Source: Parapristionchus giblindavisi (lineage: Eukaryota > Nematoda > Chromadorea > Rhabditida > Diplogasteridae). From it: 64,000 nucleotides of DNA. The notes under the pieces were generated by a model. It did no database searches and was not told the origin of the DNA. It saw only the letters and a list, made by a program, of their open reading frames with translations. Every line of letters begins with the position of its first letter. Position 1 is the first letter of the stretch. The position numbers and the translations under genes were made by a program. Shown here piece after piece: positions 10,201-20,485 of the stretch. The DNA is taken from NCBI GenBank assembly GCA_943737045.1, contig CALSFV010000259.1:617082-681081 (forward strand), given 5' to 3'.

Positions 10201-13200
10201 ATTATCGGTTTAATTCTGAGCTTTATAGGAACTCGTAATGTAGAGGCGCGGAATGAAGGTCGGTTAATACTGTCTACCGCTAGCTATGGGAATCACACAG
10301 CGTGAGTTGTATTGATTTATTAATTCATTTACTTTTTTCGTGTTATGTCGCACTTTGAAGCAATTTTCGATCACTCGCTAGTTGCTATTTCTCTTTGGCG
10401 CTATGTCAGATTGTAATCACGCCCAGGCGTTGCGGGACCACTAGAGCCAAAATGACTATGCACATCTTCATCAGCGAGGTCGATAACCCCTGTACACAAG
10501 TTTTGAGGGTATTAAAATTTTTGGCCTGTGCCAACCCTTGTTCGACTCTTACGCAAACGGCCTCCTATGTACTTAAAAATGATGGGCCTTCTACTTTCTC
10601 AGCTAACAAGGGGAGTCTTTGGAGTCGGCTTGGACTTATGAGATGACAATGTCATGACTAGAATGAAGGTGGATTAGGCATTTTCTGAATACGGATTCGT
10701 AATCACCATCGAAAAGTGATTCTAGTCATGGCATTGTCATCTCATAAGGCCATCACAGTGGTGAATTTGATCGGGGATGAAAACATGAGCCTCTGAGCCG
10801 GACGACGAGATGGATTGACGAGAAAACAACACTAGGCAGGGGGGGGGGGGAATGACCTTCCAACATTGAGGGTAGAGTCCCCTTTGATCAATAACAAGAG
10901 AAATAAGAGGGCTGAAGTGCTGTAAACAAACATATGCGTCAACCTAATACAACAAATTGCGGTATAATAATATATGCTTTACATTCCTTTTATACCTATA
11001 CTTTTTATTTCCTCCCTCTAAACGTCCATTTTTCAGTACACGGGCGAGAATCAACAAGAAGACTGCAATGCCGATCGACCTTCTTCTTTACTCATTCATG
11101 AATAAATCATTTACATTGCTTTGATGTATTCCTAAGTGGTTCTAATACCACTGAGATATTTTTAAACACAAGGAGAAATCAAAATATGATCAGATAAAAT
11201 CAAAATATGATCAGAAGAAATCAAGATCTGATCAGGAGAAATCAAGATCTGATCGTGCCAAAAAAAAATCTTGATTTCTCCAGATCAGATCTTGATTTCT
11301 CCTGATCAGATTTTGATCGAATTACCTGAGATATATCGAGAAATTAATTACATTTTGTACTGAAAAGAAAAAAACAGTACATACTTATCTCGCAGAGAGT
11401 GCCAAATGTTCCTTGCAGACATGTACAATTGAATGATCCCGGTAAGTTGAGACAGGAGGACTCATGCTGACAAGGGGCGTAGACCGCACACTCGTTCACA
11501 TCTTAAAGGACTCGCTGTCAATACTGATGACATTGCTAAAAGTACACTGTCAATACTGATGACATTGCCAAAAGTACACTGTCAATACTGATGACATTGC
11601 CAAAAGTACACTGTCAATACTGATGACATTGCCAAAAGTACACTGTCAATACTGATGACATTGCCAAAAGTACACTGTCAATACTGATGACATTGCCAAA
11701 AGTACACTGTCAATACTGATGACATTGCCAAAAGTACACTGTCAATACTGATGACATTGCCAAAAGTACACTGTCAATACTGATGACATTACCAAAAATA
11801 ACTTTACCAGCAATGTGCTCGAAACTTCCTTGTTCTTTGTTATAGCCCTTATTTCATAATTGTCCTTTGCCATATTGAATTGTCTTTTTTATTGTTATAG
11901 TCGACATTATCGCGTTGCCACTATTCTTATGCAACATATGAATGGGCAAGAGCGCACCTGTTTCGCATCGAAGTCCTTCCCACTGTGGTGAGCATGAACA
12001 ATAGAATTCATCGTACCCATCTGTGCAGTTGGAATTCTAGAATTACGATATATTATATTAAGTCATTCAATTCTAGAATCGAATTGAATGACTTAATATA
12101 ATATATCGTAAGGATGGACGTACCTTATCATATGTTGTGCACACGGAATAGCCATCAATGCAGTCATCAGGATCTTTAAAAGGTCCACATTTAACCTTGT
12201 TATATTAAAGTTTTGTACGATAAAACTCGCAGTAGGTGAGACTTGAGAACTAAGAATATTGATATATAAATTCAGTCTATCAAATTTTAACTGTTTACTA
12301 TGTATGTGTAGAAATTGCAAAGAGCTACACTTACTTATTTCGCAGTGATCACCGAATGTGCCTTTTAAGCACTGACACTCGTAGGAACCGGGAAGATCAA
12401 CGCAAGTCGACTCGTGTTGACATCCGGCGATTCCCAAGGCGCACTCATCAATATCTTAAAGGCAACTGGCATCCAAAAATTTCGATTCGAAATAGTTAAA
12501 ATAGTTGATCTCATGTTGATAAGCTCACAAAATTGATCAGAAATATGTATTTGTAATTTTGAAACGACGCTCTGGTAAGAAGTTGGATTACTGTAGCCTG
12601 CTCCACACCACGGACGAGGTTTCCGAACTACAGTATGCTAACTCCATCGAAAGGCTCAAAAATGCCCATTATTCAGTTTTATTCTTCATAATACCCCACT
12701 GCGGATAGAATTATCATCAAAACATTCAATTTCAAGTCGTCTCCAAAGAGTTGGTGTGGCAATTAGGAAAAGGCTCCCGCTAATTGGAGCAGACTGTAGT
12801 TTTTAAACCGCGCCGTTCTTCTTACCAGAGAATACTTATGATATAAGATTTCAAGCTCTTTTATATGAGATCAACTTGTTTTTCGTTTCCCGGTCCCTTT
12901 AATCACTATAACTATAGTCCAGCTCTTTTTTATACCATCCTAGGCTGGCATGATTTATTAATCATTTTAATCTGTTATTTTACGTTGCCTAGTTTTAATT
13001 GTTGATGAAATGAATACTTATTGTTACAAAACTTGCATGTCATGTTGTGCTTTCTCTAAACACGAAATAGCATTGCTCAAAAGCTCAAAAAAAAAAACTA
13101 AACTGTTGGTTTCTGAGTAAGCCACCCAATTGTTATATTTCACTCTATATCGTCAGAGCCTTTTCTTAGCATCTTCTCTTCTCGGAATACACGGAGGCAA

Positions 13201-15831
13201 ACAATGGGTTGATCTCCATCGTCGCCATTGGCTACTCATTTCCTTTCTTCTCTCATACATTCTACTCTCAACAATCTATGTATTTTGATTTTTCCTGGTT
13301 TGATCTTGGAAATCACTAGAAACTAGTTACGAAACTAGGCCAGTTTTCGAGTCCCATTCTGTAAACTAAAACAGAAGAATTCATAGCTCTCAAAATTCAT
13401 CAATAATTCCGAGTTATGTCAACAAAAGAAGCGCAAAAATGGAACAATAGCCACAACAGTAAAAGTGAGGAAAACGTGCAAGAGATAGATTTTTCGAATA
13501 AATAATAGTGATCTTGTGTTATGAAAAATTTTAAATGATTATTTAGTTTAGATTATGCTTTGCGATATGATAGATTCAATATATAGATTAAGCTCACTTT
13601 TCTCGCAGTCATCTCCTTTCCATCCTTGTGGACAGTCACACTTATAACTGAGACCAAAAATAAGCGTCGAAGTATCCGTACAAGTACCTCCGTTCAAACA
13701 AGGAGATGAGCCGCATGTCATATAGGCTAAATGACATTTATGTCACTGTATAATGTCATCATGATTGTAATTGTCATTACTTTGGCATCGATTTCCTGTG
13801 TAGAGCGATTGACAGGTGCAATTAGCCGTAATAGGATCACAAAGGGCTGCGTTTTGGCATGGCGTTGCATGGCATGGTAGCTCCGCTGAAAGGTGAACTA
13901 CTTTGTCTAGCATGATATCAATGTATCGATAATGATAATTGAGATAAGTGAGATTAACGCAGTTTGAAATATGTTTACGAGCGAAAGAAAAAAACAATAT
14001 TGACTGAATAGTAGAATAATTGAATTTCGATTAAAGTTTTTACACAGAAAAAATATTGTCCTCGGAGGGAAATTATTTACTCACAACACATTTCGTAAGG
14101 TTGCAGTTAAAGGGACTTATTCCTCAATTTTAAGGGATTCTTCTGTGAGCCTATAATATGATGTTGAAACAACTTACTATCACACGAATTTCCGGTAAAT
14201 CCCTCCGGGCATATGCAATAGTCTGTATATCCTAGGTCTGCCTCGTAGCATGTACCGCCATTCTTGCATCTTCCATTTGAACACAGTGTGAGTTCTGTAA
14301 AAGTAATTATTCTAATCGCTGGCATATTGCAGTAAAGTAAAGTAGTAAGAAGAATCAGTTTGGCTATGCATGCATAATACTTACTGCTTTGGCATTTATC
14401 TCCAGTCTTGCCATCAGCACAGACGCATTGATATCCATTAAGGGTATCCAAACACTTTCCTCCGCTTCCACAAGGAGACGATGAGCATGCGTTTGGATCA
14501 GCTGCAATCATCATATTTATTGTCTTTAATGTGTATTTTTATTTTATTCTTTTGTTGGTTGAACAACTATGGAAATGTTGGTTTGCAAAGATTACAAGTG
14601 TCTAAACATATCAATGTACATAAGGTACTCACTTGCGATTGTCACACTGACATACTGTAATCGATTTCCCCCAGCACACATATCACTGCTTCCGGTGCAT
14701 TTCGTTTTACAGCCATTAGCGTTTTGTATATCGGCGGTTCCCAAGGTAAACAGAGAACTGTCGCCAATATAGCATTTCGTCCCACTGATAACTGAAAATT
14801 TCTAAAATTATATTATCCATTGAAGATATTTGCGTACGAAAGAAATTCTTTCCGGCGGAAGTCATTTTTGCCTGACACTGACTGTAGGATGTGACGTCGT
14901 ACGATGTCCAACCAACGGAGAGGTTTATGTTATCCGTGATGTAGCAAGTTGGTGAGAAAGTGGCTGGGAATACTTTTATAGATAACAAAATTTAAATTAA
15001 AAATACCTGTTTGAATGGGTTGGTCACATGATACTCCTTGGAGATTGCTACCACATGTACAGTACGATTTCGTTTTGGAGTAAGACGAACAAGTGCCGCC
15101 GACTCCACAATTTACACCGGAGCAAGCGTTGACAGGAACTTAAATAAATGCCACATAACCATCATATAATATATAAATTCAGTTTATTAGAAGGATAATT
15201 TACTTACTACTGCAGTCTGACCCCTTGTATTGGGGTGGGCACGTGCATATGAATGAATCATAGAAAAAACCCGGATCCTCAGTGCAAGTGCCACCATTCT
15301 GACAAGGCTGGCTCTTACATTTCCCACTAGTTTCTGAAAAGGACATAGTTATAGTCGCATTATGCGACCGCATTATTCTACAAATGAAAGAAAAGAGTAT
15401 TTTTTTTGTGAAGGTTGCTGGTCATTTATGCATTCTACATACCGTACTCGCATTCCGGTCCAGTGTATCCCGCTTTGCATGTGCAACTGTACTGTCCCAA
15501 TTGATTATTACATTGGAAACTCATCGTATTCTGGCAAGGATTACTTGCACAATTGTCTACCAGTACTGTAATCAAATCATTTGTAAGATGGGCCTTTAAT
15601 GACATAATCATACGTTGTTCACACAGTATGCCAGTACTACCCGCATTGCAGATACACTTACTGCAACCTCCAGTAATCAAGAAAGGATTGGGACAGAATC
15701 CGCCGTTCTTACAAGTTTGAGCAAACACTCGTATTGATATAAGGGAAATCTGAAGTGTTGGTACGTAGTGTCAGTGTGGAAATAATATAGACTTTAATCC
15801 AACTTACAGTAAGATATAGAGTAAGGAGCAT
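7222..15831 (-). CDS. EGAS-type protein: EGF repeats plus DEG/ENaC (ASC) domain, 24 exons, 976 aa
   Basis: Resembles the nematode EGAS family (EGF plus amiloride-sensitive channel). Signal peptide 1-19 ([19 protein letters not shown]); EGF modules 1-4 at 20-180; a WSC-like module at 181-278; EGF modules 5-12 at 279-596; then an ASC domain with GNCFTFN, a Cys-rich region ([12 protein letters not shown]) and pore helix TM2 ([11 protein letters not shown]...TFFEFFF) near 943-968. Exons (high to low): 15831-15808, 15749-15614, 15565-15443, 15333-15208, 15138-15007, 14972-14838, 14791-14633, 14501-14385, 14294-14178, 13885-13781, 13726-13598, 12454-12335, 12173-12124, 12036-11958, 11501-11385, 9576-9457, 9303-9239, 9194-9040, 8915-8809, 8674-8373, 8176-8071, 7961-7831, 7706-7560, 7350-7222. 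All phases agree. No TM1 is visible before the ASC domain. Role inferred: surface channel subunit or matrix sensor. Confidence 0.93.
9725..11330. mobile_element. 1.6-kb element with 32-bp perfect terminal inverted repeats
   Basis: Positions 9725-9756 (starting CTCAGGTAATTCGATC) are the exact reverse complement of 11299-11330. ATA flanks both ends as a possible 3-bp target duplication. Both ends carry clustered GATCAGAT/ATCTGATC repeats. The interior holds a 44-bp palindrome, a 30-bp inverted repeat (10635-10664 with 10719-10748, one mismatch) and no transposase. It is a non-autonomous DNA element in an intron of the EGAS-type gene. Confidence 0.75.
10047..10090. repeat. 44-bp perfect palindrome
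   Basis: Two 22-bp arms starting GAACTTTTCCATGTTA meet with no spacer. Lies inside the 1.6-kb inverted-repeat element. Confidence 0.9.
11515..11800. repeat. Minisatellite, 32-bp unit, about 9 copies
   Basis: The unit starts CTGTCAATACTGATGACATT and recurs every 32 bp from 11515 to 11771. The first copy has one substitution (GCTAAAAG for GCCAAAAG) and the last is diverged and truncated. It lies within the 456-nt EGAS intron 11502-11957, between two EGF exons. Confidence 0.95.
12043..12111. repeat. 31-bp perfect inverted repeat filling an intron
   Basis: 12043-12073 is the exact reverse complement of 12081-12111, with a 7-nt loop. The host intron is only 12037-12123, so nearly all of it folds into one hairpin between the two halves of EGF module 10. 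Confidence 0.9.
12570..12830. mobile_element. MITE-like element, about 261 bp
   Basis: Ends CTCTGGTAAGAAG (12570-12582) and CTTCTTACCAGAG (12818-12830) are perfect inverted repeats. A second imperfect pair (ACTGTAG...CTGCTCC) lies inside each end. No coding capacity. Sits in the 1.14-kb EGAS intron 12455-13597. Confidence 0.55.
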
Positions 15832-16969
15832 CGTGCAGAGGCGGTAGTACCCAGAATGAATGCGAATACGAACCTATAATGTGAGGGTGGCACCCGGGAC
15901 GACCAAACGATCAAAATCCAAAACGTAAGAAGTGGTGTCTAATATTTCAGTAAGCGATCAACCTCTTTCACTATGAATGACACCTTTTCTCTCTCGCTTC
16001 TTCCTCTTCCTCTTCCTCGTGGTGACTACCGAGAATAGACTCTACCCACACCTTTTTGGATGCAGTTTGCTGTGCAAGCGATCTGTCCAGATCTTTTCAG
16101 TCAAATGATTTTCGTTGTAAATAGGCGGGGGTTTAAGCGTAAGGGGCCATTGATATATCGTAAAGTGAGGGAAGTGTACTAGAATAGTATGATGAGAGAG
16201 TATGAGTAAGTAATTGTATATAGTAAATGACATTAGATCACAAAGAATGATTAGACAATAAAAAATAGTAATGACAGCGATTTTCGTCAATCGAATACGA
16301 GATCTAAGACAGGTTTAAACATTTACTCCAGAAAAAAAGGGGCGTGGCCTACTTATGTTGATTACTAATGGAGACGCAACAATGAGAGATACGTGAGTTG
16401 CTTGAAATGAGAAATGAGTTAGAGGCTAACTCAAAGCAATGCACATCCTGACTATAAAAATCCGAAACATAAAACCACTAAGACCACTAGCAGATACGAT
16501 TTTCGGTTTAAAAAAAACAACAAGCATTATATCATATAAAAACAGGAGGGATATACGCAATACAATATACAATACATTTACTATATTATAAGCATAGTGT
16601 GCAAAAGAGTAAATGTGGTACATGGAGAATCTTGCATCTTCTGAGAGGAGATTCGACCTGAAAGAATATTGATCAATATTATTCAATTCCTTTTTTCCTG
16701 ACCGTATGTTGCGTTTTACGACGTGAAGATGATGAAACAATAGATGTCCATGGCGTTGCAGGCGGAGATGGAGGCAGATCGATATTGGCGGATGGGCTAT
16801 ATTGATTGGAAGAAGCCGAGGATACGGTAGTCGATACTTGTAGGTACAGTACGTGTAGGGGAGAATATCATAGGATATGGGGGATTCTGTTGGGATCGGT
16901 CAGTATGCTTTTTGGGGCTGACAGATTTCAATATTGAGATCAGCCAACTTTCCGCAATACTGATTAGTA

Positions 16970-17070
16970 CTTTTGGGACCAGTAAACTTTCTTGGGACCA
17001 GTAAACTTTCATTGGACCAGTAAACTTTCTTGGGACCAGTATTCAGAATTGCAAAATTGCAGAATTGCAG
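16970..17070. repeat. Short tandem repeats
   Basis: About four copies of a unit near GGGACCAGTAAACTTTC (18-19 bp), followed by three copies of a 9-10 bp unit CAGAATTG/CAAAATTG. Confidence 0.8.
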
Positions 17071-17756
17071 AATATCTTGCACTCTCGGATGCCAAGAAAT
17101 GATTAAAAACGCGATTACAAAGCCACGTCGACTGGTCTCAACGGTTGCTCTATGTGAAGAATGAACATGACCATCGTCATCAGCACCGTTGAGAACCCCG
17201 ATCCCCAAATTTTGATTATGTCACTGTGCCGGCACTTAGTCGATTCTTACGCAAGCGGCATCACATACGTGCTTTGTATAGGTTGATGGAGGTCTGTCGC
17301 TTGATCAGCAGCGAATCGGTTGAAGGCAAAATTCCTCAATGATATGTATATTTTATTTTATAATTTATTTTCGTTACCTCTGATTCGGGGATACGCTTTT
17401 GAACACCCCTTTAGCCATAGTACAGAAGGCGGGTAAAACAGAGAGAGGATGTTCGAGATATGTTTCAACTAAACTATTTTACAATAGATTTGAGAACGAT
17501 ACTAATTATAGCCATCAGCGAAAACTATAACTACATATAAAGCAGAGAGGCCTCACAGCGATCTGATCGGCGTATTAGCGAAATTTCCTTTTCGCACATC
17601 TAGGGTAATCTGCTAAATTTGAAAAATTTGTGTTACAATTCCCTAGATCTATTGAATATCTAGCTATGACCAAAGCCCACCAGTCACCCGGGAAAAATTC
17701 TTTTATAATCACGGAAAAAAACATTTCGACAATAAAAAACAGCAAAAGAAAAATGC

Positions 17757-17825
17757 GCCAAGGAGGATCGAACCCTGGCAGTCAAAACAAAGTGCAGGCA
17801 TCTTATTCACTACACTACACACTCT
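17757..17825 (-). pseudogene. tRNA-like relic
   Basis: On the minus strand an A-box-like GTGTAGTG and a B-box-like GGGTTCGATCC are spaced as in a tRNA, with TTTG in the anticodon region. The acceptor strands do not pair and the T stem is broken, so it is a tRNA pseudogene or SINE head rather than a functional tRNA. Confidence 0.35.
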
Positions 17826-18926
17826 TGTTCTATGATGTTGATAGAAGAGTTCACCAACCTATTTGGATGGGACCAGGAAAGTAAAACAGAGCCGAAATTT
17901 CTAGCAATTTAATTTTTTGAAGCATCCGAAAACATTCACCATCTTCCATTGGACCTGCTTGACATGTTGAAGAACACTTTAAAACATCCAGTCATCTCCT
18001 CAAGGTGGAGATTCAACTTTTAATCATTATCCGTTGATGGAATGGTAAAGATTGCTCGACGAGTAGTTCTGCCTAGCGTACCTCTGACAGAAAGGTATAC
18101 ATAGAAGAATTAATAAATATAGTTTTGTGTTTTTGCCGACCAGCAAAGTTGTTCTCATAACAACGGTTGACAGACGAAGAGACGTGATCACACAAAATAC
18201 GTCTAGTTCAGGCAAAATATGAGCCATTCCAAAATAGAAGGTGTCATCATCTAGTCCTTGTTCGTTGTTTTTGCGTGTTTGTATGTAGTTTAATGGTCTT
18301 CATTCAACATATCTGTCTTATTATCGTTATGTAACGCTATAGTGAACATATATCAGAGGTACCATTTCAGAAACGGAACGTTAATCATTTAGATATTCCA
18401 TATATTCGATGTTTTACACTTATCTTTTAGTATTTTCATACGCGATAATATTGCTTGAATGATCAAACCAAAATGATTGAGATTGTTATGGGCGTTATAT
18501 TTTCAGACCATTCCATTCAGACGTCATCATATCAATGACAATAACCACCAAAAGTACAATTTGTTTGATGCTGTCCTCGAATTTGAATTGCGTCTATCTC
18601 TATCTCTTCCTGATAGTCCAACTCTTATTGCCTACTAAAGTACCATCGATCATAGAAAGAAGAGACCATTATTATAGCAATCGCCCGTCTCCATGTCTCT
18701 CCATCCTTCTCTTCTCCTTTCCCATTTTTTCCATTCTCTTTTCTTTTCTCGCTGTATTCTTTATCTACTCTCCTGTCTCTATCTCTGCCTCTATCCTTCT
18801 ATACGACGATTGAAGTTTTTCGATACAATATCCTTGGTGATATAGAGGGCCCTTCTTCCGCTCAGGTTTGCCTCATTCATTCGTTCATTCGTTCGTTTTA
18901 TTTTTCGTTCCTTGATTTTTGCAGGT

Positions 18927-19887
18927 ATGGTAGACAAACATAAACTGATCGTAATGGGCAAAGACGTGGACAAATTTCTCATCGATAAAGGACTTCCATT
19001 GGATACTATGATTAAGCAACAGTTCCCTTATAAACGATTCGTATGATTATTTTTCTGTGTTGTATGATATCAATGTACATAATCCGAAAATGGACTAATG
19101 GCACTTTGTCTTGTGGCTGTCAATGACTATTTGATTTGGAAAAAATATCACACAGACTTTGTTTGTCGCTTCTTATCGAAAAGTGACAATGATTGTAAGC
19201 GAAGAAAAGTATAATTCATTTCAGATCACTCACATATCTTCATTACAAGATATTCTGGTTAGCGATATGAGCGAATCGAACGAAAGAGGAGAGTCCAAAT
19301 TGATTATCGCTGATTTCACAGAGGATTTTTTGCGTCGACTATTCTCTGGAAAAGAAATCGAAAAGAAGTGAGAATATACCATTTATTATATCTCAAGGCA
19401 TAATGAAATATCCCTGCGTAAAGATCAGAAAAAAACTCCAATAAATATTTTGCCAAATCATGGCATCGTTTTCTATTATCGTAAATAAACAATTTTATGA
19501 CGATGGAATTTGGAAAATATATTCAAAATATATCGAAAAATAATAAACGATTGAAAAATATTGAATACATGGAAAATTGATAACTAAAAAAATCGTGAAT
19601 TCTTGAACGCCATGCGAGCATTACTATACGTAGACTAATCTTGTTCTTGTACAGTACCGCTATTATTGTTTATCCACCGTAAGTTTGGCGACTAATAATA
19701 TTATTATAGATGTATTTCGTAAGAGATATTTCGAAATGTTTTCAGTATTCCCGTCTTTTGGAATGACGATATGGGATATGTTTGGGCGAAAAACGTTGTC
19801 TATCAAAGATTCGTGAGTGATTCAGTTAAGTTTTGAGGTACGATTTTAATTGTTCAGTCTCGAAAGGTCCGACCGAGGATGAAATGA
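18927..19887 (+). CDS. Unrecognised small protein, 4 exons, 117 aa
   Basis: Exons 18927-19040, 19225-19367, 19746-19812 and 19858-19887 join with matching phases and consensus splice sites. The protein begins MVDKHKLIVMGKDVDKF, contains QQFPYKRFITHISSLQD and IIADFTEDFLRRLFSG in the middle and VFWNDDMGYVWAKN near the end. It finishes with a basic tail (SRKVRPRMK). No signal peptide or membrane segment. The ATG lies 2 nt after TTTTTGCAG, a probable trans-splice site, though a cis-spliced upstream exon is possible. Reading through the third donor would instead end after VSDSVKF. I do not recognise the family. Conserved-looking charged helices alternate with aromatic strands, so a small cytosolic globular protein is likely. 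Confidence 0.6.
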
Positions 19888-20485
19888 TCCGGACTATTCA
19901 TAGTTGCCAATTCTTTCCGTTGTTCTGTTACCTATTAAATTATAATAATTTTTATTTTTTTTCGAACAATCTACTTAATTTTTTTTCTGTATTTATTCTG
20001 TTAAAAAGTAATTACGTTGAATCAGTGCAATATTCCCGAGATTTGCTTTCACTCTCCATTCTTGCCATATATCTAGTAATAAAGGGACGTTATGGTCCAT
20101 TACGCCATTGTTCAACTGATACACGACTGAATACTAATGTTTCGCTGAAGCTTTTTTTTATAATATAATTTAATACATTGCAAAAATTAATCCACACGAT
20201 CGAAGTAATATCCACCTTAAGCTTGCTGATTGATTTAAAGCGAATCAATTTAGTTCAAAAATTTATTTATGCAATTCTTTATTCATTTAACAAAAACGAT
20301 TGATCGATTCAAACAGATAATGATTAAATACACTTATTACTCGTACAACTTTAAACAAATATCTCATTCAGTTCGATTATATCGATTTGGAGAGATGTAT
20401 AATATAACAACCGTAATGGAGATATAGTAGAGATAGATTGATATTGGAATGCAAGAGCAAATATATGTCAATTATCATATCTAAT
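19888..20485. other. Convergent intergenic region
   Basis: 3' flanks of the small + gene and the - transporter gene; AT-rich, with an AATAAAG near 20079. No gene seen. Confidence 0.5.

Larger units (their letters stand above)
15832..18926. other. Intergenic region upstream of the EGAS-type gene
   Basis: About 3.1 kb with no gene I can support. It holds a short tandem repeat (16970-17070), a sequence related to part of the 9.7-11.3 kb element (about 17110-17290) and a decayed tRNA-like sequence near 17757-17825. The first part should contain the EGAS promoter. Confidence 0.5.

Noticed and set aside
11515..11800. CRISPR-like array
   Set aside because: The 32-bp units are contiguous with no spacers and the host is a eukaryote; it is a minisatellite.
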